Below, one piece after another: positions 45,073 through 52,535 of a stretch of DNA of 64,000 nt. How positions within the stretch are numbered: position 1 is the stretch's first letter; each line of letters starts with the position of its first letter. Under the pieces are notes generated by a model. The model had not been told where the DNA came from. It was given only the letters and a program-made list of their open reading frames with translations, and did no database searches. Origin of the DNA: Bradyrhizobium iriomotense. Lineage in GTDB: Bacteria > Pseudomonadota > Alphaproteobacteria > Rhizobiales > Xanthobacteraceae. A program made the translations under genes and the position numbers. The stretch covers positions 496,001 to 560,000 of the forward strand of contig NZ_JAFCJZ010000001.1 of NCBI RefSeq assembly GCF_018130765.1. The letters are read 5' to 3'.

Positions 45073-45894
45073 CTAGAAGCACAGGGTGGTGACGAGCTTG
45101 CCCTGCTTGTCCTTGATCGCATAGGGACAGCGAATGCGCTCCAGTGCCTTCTTGGCGTCCTCGTCGCCGAGCGCTGCCGCGCGCTCGTAATAGGCTTTGG
45201 CGGCGTCCTTGTCCTTGGGCCCGCCGCGGCCTTCCTGGGCGAAGGCGCCCATCCGTTCCAGCGCGCCGGGATGGTTTTGCGCCGCCGCCTTCTCGAACAG
45301 CGCGCGCGCCGCGACGTCGTCCTTTGCGCCGCCGTCGCCTTCAGACAGCATCAGGCCGAGCTGGTACTGCGCCTCCGCGTTGGTCTCGGCGGCCTTGCCG
45401 AGCAGCGCACGGGCCTGTGCGGGGTCGGCCGGCGCCGCGCCACCTGCGCTACCGATCGCAGCAAGGTTGCTGACGCCGCGGGGATTACCGGCCTGAGCTG
45501 CCTTCTCGAACAACTTTCGCGCCTGCGCTTCATCCTTGGCAACGCCGGAGCCGGTGCCATAGAGCACGCCAAGCTCGACCATGGCCGCGCTCGATCCCTT
45601 GTCGGCCGCCTTGCGCCAGGCGGCGATCGCCTCCGCCGTCTGCCGGTTCGCCGCATAGGCGCGCCCGAGCGCGAACATCGCACGGCGCGATGACGGCGCG
45701 GCCTGCTTGCAGAACTTGATGGCGGTAGAGACGTCGGAGCTAGCGATCTCGGCCACGCCCTTCACGTCGGTCGGCTTGTCGGGATCGCTGGGATCGGCGG
45801 CGACCCGGTCGCACAGGACAAGATCGGCTGACTGCGCATGCGCGGCCAGGGGCGCGGCGAGCGCGAAGAGGATGGCAAGCAGATGAGTTCGCAT
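45073..45894 (-). CDS. Periplasmic Sel1-repeat protein
   Basis: The 273-residue protein has a signal peptide (MRTHLLAILFALAAPLAAHAQ) and at least four Sel1/TPR-like repeats, for example AMVELGVLYGTGSGVAKDEAQARKL, AQYQLGLMLSEGDGGAKDD and ALERMGAFAQEGRGGPKDKDAAKAYYERAAALGD. Such solenoids mediate protein-protein contacts, often in envelope or secretion-linked processes. Cysteines near both ends of the mature chain (VLCDRVA, IRCPYAI, TLCF) may be disulfide-linked. It is 32 bases downstream of the ModA-like gene on the same strand. Confidence 0.87.
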   Translation of the reverse strand: MRTHLLAILFALAAPLAAHAQSADLVLCDRVAADPSDPDKPTDVKGVAEIASSDVSTAIKFCKQAAPSSRRAMFALGRAYAANRQTAEAIAAWRKAADKGSSAAMVELGVLYGTGSGVAKDEAQARKLFEKAAQAGNPRGVSNLAAIGSAGGAAPADPAQARALLGKAAETNAEAQYQLGLMLSEGDGGAKDDVAARALFEKAAAQNHPGALERMGAFAQEGRGGPKDKDAAKAYYERAAALGDEDAKKALERIRCPYAIKDKQGKLVTTLCF

Positions 45895-45926
45895 GATCGC
45901 TACGTTGCGTCCCCGCCCCGGCAAAT

Positions 45927-46613
45927 TCAAGGCTCGAGTCCGGATTGGCGGAGGACAGGAACGACCTCCGGTGAGGAGAGGAAACGCAACAGCCGATCGG
46001 CCGCGACGGCGTTCTCCGCGTTCGCCATGCGGCCGGCGGAGAACACCGCCGGCGTTTGCAGCTCAAGGGGGACCGGACCGATCACCTCGATGCCGCCGAC
46101 CTGCTTCAGCTCGCTGATCTGCTGCACGGCAAGGTCCGCCTCGCCGCTGGCGAGCCGCTCCGCCGTAAAACCCTGCTCGACTATGGTGGCCTTGGCGTTG
46201 ATCTCGGCCGCGATCCCCATCCGCACGATCAGCTGGGCGAAGTACACGCCGCTCGCGCCGAGCCGCGAATAGGCGACGGACCCCGCCGCGAGCAGCGTCT
46301 GGCGCAGCGCGGCTTCGCTGCCGATGTCAGGATGCGGCTGCCCTGCCCGCACGGCAATGCCGACGAAGGAGCGCGCCAGATCGGCCGCGCCTTCCGCAAC
46401 CACGCGGCCCTCGCCGATCATCTCGTCGAGCCCCTCGCGCGTGAGGATCACGAGATCGGCGGCCTCGCCGGCGCGCAGCCGCTTGAGCAGGGCCAGCGTC
46501 GGCGCAAAGTCCGCATCGACATGAATGCCGCTGGCGGCCTCGAAGGCGGAGGACAGGCTGCGCATCGCGCCCATCAGGCCGAGCGTCGAGAGCATGCGAA
46601 CGGTATTTGCCAT
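45927..46613 (-). CDS. ModA-like substrate-binding protein without signal peptide
   Basis: The 228-residue protein has the fold of molybdate-type binding proteins (VRMLSTLGLMGAMRSLSSAFEAASG; ADLVILTREGLDEMIGEGRV; AYSRLGASGVYFAQLIVRMG; RLASGEADLAVQQISELKQVGGIEVIGPVPLELQ). Unlike ModA it begins directly with the first beta strand (MANTVRMLS), so it should stay in the cytoplasm, where it may sense rather than transport a ligand. It lies 19 bases after GrlR-like paralog 2 and 32 before the Sel1 gene. No modBC genes are present. Confidence 0.82.
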   Translation of the reverse strand: MANTVRMLSTLGLMGAMRSLSSAFEAASGIHVDADFAPTLALLKRLRAGEAADLVILTREGLDEMIGEGRVVAEGAADLARSFVGIAVRAGQPHPDIGSEAALRQTLLAAGSVAYSRLGASGVYFAQLIVRMGIAAEINAKATIVEQGFTAERLASGEADLAVQQISELKQVGGIEVIGPVPLELQTPAVFSAGRMANAENAVAADRLLRFLSSPEVVPVLRQSGLEP

Positions 46614-46632
46614 GTGTATTCCCGGATGACGT

Positions 46633-47334
46633 TCAGGCGCGGTGCATCAGCTTGAGCGCGGCGGTGAGGCGCAAGGATCGCTTGCCGGCAAGCGCCGTCG
46701 CCTCCAGCACCGCCTCCTCCGCGTCATAGCTGCCGGAGAAACCGATGCCGACCTCGTGGCCGCCGAAGATCGGATCGTCCTTGGCCGGCGTGTGCTCCTG
46801 GTTGAGGATCTGGCCCTTCCAGCGGCCTTTCGCGGCGGTGTAGCTGCCGAGATAGTAGAACGCCGCATCGCCGCCGAGGATGCGGCCCTGGTTGAGCAGC
46901 ATCACGCCAGTGAGGCCGCCGTCGATGCCGTCGAGCATGCGCAGATGCACCGAGTAGAGGCCGTCGGCGATGCCGCCCTCACCGACGCTGCCCGCGATCG
47001 GCACCTCGTCCTCCGTGATCGGCGTCATCACCGACTGGAACGGCACGCCCGGCAGTTCTTTCAGTTCGCCCTTGAAGCGATAGAGATCGCCGTCGGCCCA
47101 GCCCTTCGCCAGCAAGGTCGCATCGTCGGTGCCGGCCATGGCGCGGTAGTTCGGATCGGGATTGTGACGGACCGTCTTGATCACGATGTCGACGCCCTCA
47201 CCGGTCTTCTCGTAGGTGCCGATATGGGCGAAGGCCGAATTGCCGCCGAGCATCTTGCCGTTGCCGGCATGCATCACGCTCCGGCCGACGGCGTCGCCGA
47301 GCTGAAACCGCACCTTGTAGAAACCCTCAAACAC
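46633..47334 (-). CDS. GrlR-like double-repeat protein, paralog 2
   Basis: The 233-residue protein is a paralog of 43389-44093 with the same internal duplication: VFEGFYKVRFQLGDAVG and GKMLGGNSAFAHIGTY in the first half, ADGLYSVHLRMLDGIDGG and GRILGGDAAFYYLGSY in the second. The C-terminus (HEVGIGFSGSYD; GKRSLRLTAALKLMHRA) is closely shared. The start is GTG at 47334, with GGGGACA ahead. It probably heads a unit with the ModA-like and Sel1 genes. The role is unknown; GrlR itself binds a transcription factor. Confidence 0.75.
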   Translation of the reverse strand: MFEGFYKVRFQLGDAVGRSVMHAGNGKMLGGNSAFAHIGTYEKTGEGVDIVIKTVRHNPDPNYRAMAGTDDATLLAKGWADGDLYRFKGELKELPGVPFQSVMTPITEDEVPIAGSVGEGGIADGLYSVHLRMLDGIDGGLTGVMLLNQGRILGGDAAFYYLGSYTAAKGRWKGQILNQEHTPAKDDPIFGGHEVGIGFSGSYDAEEAVLEATALAGKRSLRLTAALKLMHRA

Positions 47335-47453
47335 CAGCCGTGTCCCCGGCCCCAGCGCGCATCCACGGGCACTCTATCCCGCTTTCGGCGGCGGTGGACA
47401 AGTTTCGCGCGGCGCTGCCCGGCGCGTCATGGGGATGGCCGTCATCAGAATGC

Positions 47454-47487
47454 AAAAATCCGCCGGAGCTTATCGCTCCGGCGGATT
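47454..47487 (-). terminator. Rho-independent terminator of glnII
   Basis: Arms AATCCGCCGGAGC (47457-47469) and GCTCCGGCGGATT (47475-47487) are perfectly complementary, with a TTATC loop. Read on the minus strand the stem is followed by a run of five T (47458-47454). It lies about 43 bases past the glnII stop. A second GC-only hairpin (CCCGGGC/GCCCGGG) sits between the stop and this stem. Confidence 0.85.
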
Positions 47488-47529
47488 GAATGCCAACCCG
47501 GGCCAGCCCCAGCCCGGGCCGGGAGGATC

Positions 47530-48564
47530 TTAGGCCGCAGCCTTCTTGTCGGTCGGCACGGACGAGATCGTCTTCAGGATCTGCGAAGCGATCTGGTAGG
47601 GGTCGCCTTGCGAGTTCGGACGGCGGTCTTCCAGATAGCCCTTGTAGCCGTTGTTGACGAAGGAGTGCGGAACGCGGATCGAAGCGCCGCGATCGGCAAC
47701 GCCGTAGCTGAACTTGTTCCACGGCGCGGTCTCGTGCTTGCCGGTCAGACGCTTGTCGTTGTCCGGGCCGTAGACGGCGATGTGGTCCATCAGGTTCTTG
47801 TCGAAGGCGGCCATCAGCGCCTCGAAGTACTCCTTGCCACCGACCGTACGCATGTACTCGGTGGAGAAGTTGGCGTGCATGCCCGAGCCGTTCCAGTCGG
47901 TGTCGCCGAGCGGCTTGCAGTGGAATTCGATGTCGATGCCGTACTTCTCGGTCAGGCGCATCATCAGGTAGCGGGCCATCCACATCTGGTCGGCAGCGGT
48001 CTTGGAGCCCTTGCCGAAGATCTGGAATTCCCACTGGCCCTTCGCGACTTCCGCGTTGATGCCTTCATGATTGATGCCGGCCGTGAGGCAGAGGTCGAGA
48101 TGCTCTTCGACGATCTTGCGGGCGACGTCACCGACGTTCGAGAAGCCGACGCCGGTGTAGTACGGGCCCTGCGGCGCCGGATAGCCGGCGGTCGGGAAGC
48201 CGAGCGGACGGCCGTCCTTGTAGAAGAAGTATTCCTGCTCGAAGCCGAACCAGGCGCCGGCGTCGTCGAGGATGGTGGCGCGCTTGTTGGAAGCGTGCGG
48301 GGTCTTGCCGTCGGGCATCATGACTTCGCACATCACGAGCACGCCGTTGGTGCGCGCCCCGTCCGGGAACACGGCGACCGGCTTCAGCACGCAATCGGAG
48401 CTGTGGCCTTCGGCCTGCTGGGTGGAGGAGCCATCGAAGCCCCAGAGCGGAAGCTGCTCGAGCGTCGGGAACGACGCGAATTCCTTGATCTGAGTTTTGC
48501 CGCGCAAGTTCGGAGTCGGCGTATATCCGTCGAGCCAGATGTACTCGAGCTTATACTTGGTCAT
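47530..48564 (-). CDS. glnII: Glutamine synthetase II (eukaryotic type)
   Basis: GSII makes glutamine from glutamate, ammonia and ATP and is the second, nitrogen-controlled synthetase of rhizobia. The 344-residue protein has LEYIWLDGYTPTPNLRGKTQI at the start, ELPLWGFDGSST-like (LPLWGFDGSSTQQAEG), FGFEQEYFF with catalytic Glu, AGINHEGINAEV and NWNGSGMH-type ATP/ammonium segments, and lacks the adenylylation loop of GSI. The length is typical of GSII (about 340-350). It has a sigma-54 promoter about 90-100 bases upstream of the ATG, a leader hairpin, and a terminator. The divergent GstI-like gene probably limits its translation. Confidence 0.96.
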   Translation of the reverse strand: MTKYKLEYIWLDGYTPTPNLRGKTQIKEFASFPTLEQLPLWGFDGSSTQQAEGHSSDCVLKPVAVFPDGARTNGVLVMCEVMMPDGKTPHASNKRATILDDAGAWFGFEQEYFFYKDGRPLGFPTAGYPAPQGPYYTGVGFSNVGDVARKIVEEHLDLCLTAGINHEGINAEVAKGQWEFQIFGKGSKTAADQMWMARYLMMRLTEKYGIDIEFHCKPLGDTDWNGSGMHANFSTEYMRTVGGKEYFEALMAAFDKNLMDHIAVYGPDNDKRLTGKHETAPWNKFSYGVADRGASIRVPHSFVNNGYKGYLEDRRPNSQGDPYQIASQILKTISSVPTDKKAAA

Positions 48565-48594
48565 TGAGCCTCTCTGTAGATGATGCGAAAGGTT

Positions 48595-48612
48595 GGGGGC
48601 CCTGGGGCCCCC
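48595..48612 (-). promoter_or_regulatory. GC hairpin in the glnII mRNA leader
   Basis: Perfect 8-base arms GGGGGCCC and GGGCCCCC are separated by two bases. The hairpin lies 31-48 bases upstream of the glnII ATG and downstream of the sigma-54 promoter, so it is in the mRNA leader, about 20 bases before the AGAGAGG ribosome site. It is a candidate target for translational control by the GstI-like protein. Confidence 0.6.
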
Positions 48613-48651
48613 GCACGTTTGTACCCGGCCACCATCGGCCGGCCCTTTACA

Positions 48652-48667
48652 AGCATTTAACGTGCCA
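48652..48667 (-). promoter_or_regulatory. Sigma-54 promoter of glnII
   Basis: On the minus strand the sequence reads TGGCACGTTAAATGCT, matching the -24/-12 consensus TGGCACG-N4-TTGCW at all but one base, with the invariant GG and GC at the right spacing. The predicted transcript start near 48640 gives a leader of about 75 bases before the glnII ATG (48564). I could not find clear paired NtrC sites by eye further upstream. The remainder of 48668-49080 holds no gene. Confidence 0.8.
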
Positions 48668-49102
48668 AAAGGCCGCACTTCGGGCGGTTTTCCACCGCGG
48701 CCGGCCTCGCCGCGACGCCGGCAAACCGTCCACAGCGACCTGCGTCATAGCCGCGCACCTTCGCGTGAAGCTGCACCGCAAAAATCCCGCGAAAAACGCC
48801 TGATTCTGGAGCAGGCCGACCCGTGCCTGAGGTTGCCGATGAAACGCGCATCAACGTCCAGCAATTTTCGTAAAGCATTCCGCCCCTGCCTAGCAACCTT
48901 TGGAATGGCCTATGCGTTAGTCACCTGCACGGTGCCTTGGGGGATGCAGACGGCTGTCTGCCTATAAAATAGGCCGCAACTGATCTCCTTTTCAGCACTT
49001 TCCAATTCGGGATGCGCGGCCGATATGGGGATTCCAGTAACCACAATCGAACGAGTCGGGCGCACCATGGAGGCCAAGGCGCTTCGACCAAGGAGAATCG
49101 CA

Positions 49103-49306
49103 ATGATGAACAATGGTCTGAGTCACGGATCTGCGAAGATCTATCAATTCCCTGTCGGGGGCCGCGCGGCTCTCGCCGGGCGCCGCTATGGCGATACCCG
49201 CTTTCCCGCCGATCACGATTCGCTTCCCGCGAACGTCTCGATCTGCAGCGATAGCTGGTACCATCAGGACGCGGTCGACGAAGCCAAGCCCAAATGGGAA
49301 CGCTAA
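49103..49306 (+). CDS. gstI: Small DUF2735/GstI-like protein, divergent from glnII
   Basis: The 67-residue protein starts MMNNGLSHGSAKIYQFPVGG and contains SAKIYQFPVGGRAALAGRRY, then SICSDSWYHQDAVDEAK, the two conserved blocks of the small proteins annotated DUF2735 or glutamine synthetase translation inhibitor. In Rhizobium, gstI is divergent from glnII and its product reduces glnII translation through the mRNA leader. The position here is the same. AGGAGA lies 6-12 bases before the ATG at 49103. A strong terminator follows. Confidence 0.75.
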   Translation: MMNNGLSHGSAKIYQFPVGGRAALAGRRYGDTRFPADHDSLPANVSICSDSWYHQDAVDEAKPKWER

Positions 49307-49361
49307 TGCCAGCTGCTGGTTTGAAAGCGCCGGGCTCTCGCAAGCGGCCGGCAGCAGTTTG

Positions 49362-49399
49362 AAAAAGGGTCGAAACAACGGTGTTTCGGCCCTTTTTGA
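49362..49399 (+). terminator. Rho-independent terminator after the gstI-like gene
   Basis: AAAAAGGGTCGAAAC (49362-49376) pairs with GTTTCGGCCCTTTTT (49383-49397) with one G-U pair, leaving a six-base loop and a T run. It lies about 55 bases after the stop of the gstI-like gene and close to the convergent MliC-like gene, which it may also serve. Confidence 0.8.
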
Positions 49400-49406
49400 T
49401 TCCCCT

Positions 49407-49733
49407 CTAGAGAACCGGCTTATCGACCACCGCGCAGGTCGTGACCGGCCGCTTCAGGTGCTTGACCGTGGTCGGCCCGGTCTTGGGAATCCTTAGTGTG
49501 ATCCCCGCCCCCGAATAGCGCGTCCCCGAAATCGCCAGCCGCCTGCCGAGCGTAACCGGCGCGCCGTCGATCTGGAGGAAGGCGCGCTTGTCGTCGTCAT
49601 AAAATCCCACGATGAACTGCGTACCATCGGCGCAGCGATAGGTCCGGAAGGTCTGCGCATCAGCCTGCCGCGCACTGAGGATTCCGACCGCCAGCATGGT
49701 GATCGCCAAAACAATGGCCTTGTGCCGGCCCAT
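49407..49733 (-). CDS. MliC-like periplasmic protein
   Basis: The 108-residue protein has a signal peptide (MGRHKAIVLAITMLAVGILSARQADA) and a small beta domain YRCADGTQFIVGFYDDDKRAF ... GTRYSGAGITLRI with a second Cys near the end (TTCAVVD). This is the pattern of MliC/PliC, membrane-bound inhibitors of C-type lysozyme, though no lipobox is visible, so it would be soluble in the periplasm. GGGGGC lies about 8 bases before the ATG at 49733. It is divergent from the phosphatase gene. Confidence 0.7.
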   Translation of the reverse strand: MGRHKAIVLAITMLAVGILSARQADAQTFRTYRCADGTQFIVGFYDDDKRAFLQIDGAPVTLGRRLAISGTRYSGAGITLRIPKTGPTTVKHLKRPVTTCAVVDKPVL

Positions 49734-49802
49734 GATCGCCCCCTGTAATGGACTTAAGGACGCCGTAGCGCGTCCAGTGGAACCATAACCCAAGCTGATC
49801 TC

Positions 49803-50561
49803 ATGCAAGACTCTTCCCTAAAAGACTCCCCTGCCCGTCATCTCGCCTTGCAAGGTGCCAGCAATTTTCGCGATCTCGGCGGCTATCGGACCGCCGACGG
49901 CCGCACCACACGCTGGCGGCACATCTTTCGCTCCAATCATCTCGGGCAGCTCACCGCAGCCGATGTCGAGATCGTTCGCGCGCTCGGTGTCAGAAGCGCA
50001 TTCGATTTTCGCGGTGTCGAGGAGCGTGCGGCCGGCGTCTGCGTCGTCAACGAGATCACAGTGTATTCGCTGCCGATCGAGCCGACCGTCGTCGCCGCGC
50101 TGCGCGCCGAGATCGCGAGGGGGACACTGACCGCACCGGTCGCGCTCGAGCTGATGCGCGAGTCCTACCGCAACTATGTTCGCCACAACACGCACAGCTT
50201 TCGTGCGCTGTTCGGCCATCTGCTCGAAGACCGCGCGCCGCTCGTGATCCACTGCACCGCCGGCAAGGATCGCACCGGCTTTGCCAGCGCGCTGATCCTG
50301 CACGCGCTGGGCGTCGCCGACGACGTCATTGCCGAAGACTACCTTTTGACCAACCGCCACTACAAGCGCGACCCGTCGAACGCCGCCGACCTCCCCGCCG
50401 ACGTTCTCGACGCGATCGGCTCGGTCGAGGCCTCGTACCTGGCGGCCGCCTTCGAAGCCGTCGGATGCGATTATGGCGATCTCGAAACCTACTTGCGCGA
50501 TGGGCTCAAGCTCGGCACAGCAGAGCGCACCGCACTGAAGGCGCGCTATCTGCAAGCCTAG
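49803..50561 (+). CDS. Protein tyrosine/serine phosphatase (Y_phosphatase3 type)
   Basis: The 252-residue cytoplasmic phosphatase has the signature P-loop IHCTAGKDRTGFASALIL (about 154-171; Cys nucleophile and Arg in C-x5-R) preceded by LGGYRTADGRTTRWRHIFRS, typical of the bacterial family related to lipid and tyrosine phosphatases such as MptpB. The HCTAGKDRTG form with Lys is usual for triple-specificity (phospho-Tyr/Ser and phosphoinositide) members. It is followed 19 bases later by an SDR gene, with which it may be co-transcribed. Substrate unknown. Confidence 0.9.
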   Translation: MQDSSLKDSPARHLALQGASNFRDLGGYRTADGRTTRWRHIFRSNHLGQLTAADVEIVRALGVRSAFDFRGVEERAAGVCVVNEITVYSLPIEPTVVAALRAEIARGTLTAPVALELMRESYRNYVRHNTHSFRALFGHLLEDRAPLVIHCTAGKDRTGFASALILHALGVADDVIAEDYLLTNRHYKRDPSNAADLPADVLDAIGSVEASYLAAAFEAVGCDYGDLETYLRDGLKLGTAERTALKARYLQA

Positions 50562-50580
50562 CGGCTGCGCCGGGAGAACG

Positions 50581-51264
50581 ATGATGCAAGGCAAGGTTCT
50601 GGTCGTCACCGGCGTGCTCGGCGCGCTTGGCAAAGTGGTTGCCGACATCGCGCAGTCTCGCGGCGCGCGCATCGCCGGCATCGATCGTGCGCCCTCGCAA
50701 CTGTCAGCGACGCCCGAGCGCATCGAGATCGGCGGCGTCGATCTGTCCGACGCGGCGCAGGCGAAGACGGCGATCGATGCGGCGGCGAAGCATTTCGGCC
50801 GGCTCGACGCACTGATCAACATCGCCGGCGGCTTCGCCTTCGAGACCGTCGGCGACGGCGATATCACGACATGGCAACGCATGTATGCGCTGAACGTGCT
50901 CACCGCGCTCAACACCTCGCGCGCGGCGCTGCCGCATCTCGCCGCGTCCGGAGCGGGTCGCATCGTCAACATCGGCGCCATGGGCGCACTCCAGGCCGGC
51001 AACGGCATGGGCCCCTATGCCGCCTCAAAGGCCGGCGTGCATCGTCTCACCGAGGCACTCGCCAGCGAGTGGAAGGGCAAGATCACCGTGAACGCGGTGC
51101 TGCCCTCGATCATCGACACCAAGGCCAACCGCGCCGACATGCCGAAGGCGGATTTTTCCAAGTGGGTGAGCCCGCAGGAGCTCGCAGAGGTGATCCTGTT
51201 CCTCACCAGCGATGCCGCCAGCGGCGTCACCGGCGCGTTGATCCCGGTCGGCGGGCGAGTGTAG
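50581..51264 (+). CDS. Short-chain dehydrogenase/reductase
   Basis: The 227-residue classical-type SDR has the nucleotide-binding TGVLGALGKVVA (residues 10-21; TGxxGxLG variant), the structural NIAGG, the catalytic YAASKAG (Tyr/Lys about 141-145) and a preceding region VNIGAMGAL where the usual Ser is replaced by Gly or Ala. The missing Ser means its catalytic competence is open. It follows the phosphatase gene by 19 bases. Substrate unknown. Confidence 0.87.
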   Translation: MMQGKVLVVTGVLGALGKVVADIAQSRGARIAGIDRAPSQLSATPERIEIGGVDLSDAAQAKTAIDAAAKHFGRLDALINIAGGFAFETVGDGDITTWQRMYALNVLTALNTSRAALPHLAASGAGRIVNIGAMGALQAGNGMGPYAASKAGVHRLTEALASEWKGKITVNAVLPSIIDTKANRADMPKADFSKWVSPQELAEVILFLTSDAASGVTGALIPVGGRV

Positions 51265-51360
51265 CTGCGTTCAGATCGAAACGTCCGGGCACGCCTCGGA
51301 TTCAATCGGAGCCGAGAAGGCTCTAGACTGCACGCAACTGATTCTTCGATCGGACCACCC

Positions 51361-52047
51361 TTGGAAACCGCGCTCTACCTGCCCGTCAAACGCTTCCTCG
51401 AAGAGCTCGGCTTCACGGTCAAGGGCGAGATCGGGGGCTGCGATCTCGTCGGCCTCAGCGCTGGCGATCCGCCTGTCGTGGTGATCGGCGAGCTCAAGCT
51501 CGCCTTCAATCTCGAGCTGATCCTGCAGGCGGTCGACCGTGCGCCGGCCGGCGACGAGGTCTGGATCGCCGCAAGAATGTCCGCGCGTGGCAAGGGGCGC
51601 GAGAGCGACGCACGCTACCGCAATCTCTGCCGCCGCCTCGGCTTCGGCATGCTGGGGGTGACCGACCGTGGCCAGGTCGAGGTTCTGGTCAAGCCGCCGA
51701 CGGCGGCCCCGCGGCGCGAGCCGAAGATTCGCTCGCGACTCGTGGCCGAGCATCAGCGCCGCCAGGGCGATCCGGTGCTCGGCGGCAGCACGCGCGCGCC
51801 GATCATGACGGCCTACCGGCAGCAGGCACTGGCTTGCGCGTCGGAACTCGCGACAGGCCCGCGGCCCGTACGCGAGCTGCGCGTGCGGTGTCCCGATGCC
51901 GGCAAGATCTTGCTTAACAATGTGTATGGCTGGTTCGAGCGCGCCGAACGGGGAATCTACGGGCTCACCGAGGCTGGACACGCCGCGCTGAAGCGCTGGC
52001 CACAGCAACGGGTCGAGGCCGATGCAGGTGCTCCGTCACCGCCCTGA
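51361..52047 (+). CDS. DUF2161 protein with a PD-(D/E)xK-like core
   Basis: The 228-residue protein starts (TTG) with ETALYLPVKRFLEELGFTVKGEIGGCDLVGL and continues PVVVIGELKLAFNLELILQAVDR, matching COG5482/DUF2161. The order of an Asp in GCDLVG and Glu-Lys in GELK 17-19 residues later, before a helix, resembles the PD-(D/E)xK nuclease core. The C-terminal part (VRELRVRCPDAGKILLNNVYGWFERAERGIYGLTEAGHAAL) reads as a winged-helix domain. It may act on nucleic acid, but no activity is established to my knowledge. Confidence 0.78.
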   Translation: METALYLPVKRFLEELGFTVKGEIGGCDLVGLSAGDPPVVVIGELKLAFNLELILQAVDRAPAGDEVWIAARMSARGKGRESDARYRNLCRRLGFGMLGVTDRGQVEVLVKPPTAAPRREPKIRSRLVAEHQRRQGDPVLGGSTRAPIMTAYRQQALACASELATGPRPVRELRVRCPDAGKILLNNVYGWFERAERGIYGLTEAGHAALKRWPQQRVEADAGAPSPP

Positions 52048-52150
52048 CGCCGGATCGATGCAAGCGGTGAATAGCTGAGATGCCACACCAAATTCATATT
52101 GCAATGCAACATAGGCGGCACTAGGTATCCCGGATCGAAATGAGGCTACC

Positions 52151-52456
52151 ATGAGCGCAGACTGGAATACCAAATATGGCACGCGGCGCGTGCGTCACGA
52201 TCCGCCGACCCTGGACGAGGCGATCTTCGCCGCCGTCGGAATCACCGACGACCAGGAGCAGCAGGCCGAGATCGCCGCAGCTCTGATGGGGATGCCGCTC
52301 GATGTCGTCCAGGCCGAGGTGAAGAAGCAGGCCCGCACCAACAGCCGCATCACCGCCACGCGCGTGATCGCCGGCGAACAGGGCGCGCAGCGCTCGGTGG
52401 TGGTCGAACGCCGCGTCGTTCGCCGCTTCAGCACCGCTACGCGCACCGGTACCTGA
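52151..52456 (+). CDS. Conserved hypothetical small protein
   Basis: The 101-residue protein begins MSADWNTKYGTRRVRHDPPTLDEAIFAA and contains a helical middle (DQEQQAEIAAALMGMPLDVVQAEVKKQ) and a basic C-terminus with VVVERRVVRR. No signal peptide or known domain. GAGG lies before the ATG. A strong bidirectional terminator follows its stop. I know such proteins as conserved in Bradyrhizobium but of unknown role. Confidence 0.68.
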   Translation: MSADWNTKYGTRRVRHDPPTLDEAIFAAVGITDDQEQQAEIAAALMGMPLDVVQAEVKKQARTNSRITATRVIAGEQGAQRSVVVERRVVRRFSTATRTGT

Positions 52457-52483
52457 GCCGTTTATCTTTCGATCCGAAACACA

Positions 52484-52514
52484 AAAGCGGACCGGTTTTG
52501 CCGGTCCGCTTTTT
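52484..52514. terminator. Bidirectional Rho-independent terminator
   Basis: A perfect 12-base stem AAAGCGGACCGG / CCGGTCCGCTTT (52484-52495 and 52501-52512) with a TTTTG loop is flanked by A and T runs. It lies between the convergent small gene (stop 52456) and the GNAT gene (stop 52536), and can end transcripts from both sides. Confidence 0.9.
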
Positions 52515-52535
52515 GATTCCGATCCGCTCTTTGAA

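Noticed and set aside
43389..47334. Possible type III secretion locus suggested by GrlR-like proteins
   Set aside because: No secretion apparatus, chaperone or effector gene is in the window; the GrlR resemblance alone is not enough.
46642..48567. Antisense open frame across GrlR-like paralog 2 and glnII
   Set aside because: It spans two real genes, the glnII terminator and the intergenic space, so it is a GC artefact.
48925..48945. TGCAC/GGTGC sequence near 48931 as an NtrC site for glnII
   Set aside because: The half-sites abut with no spacer, unlike the TGCACC-N5-GGTGCA consensus.
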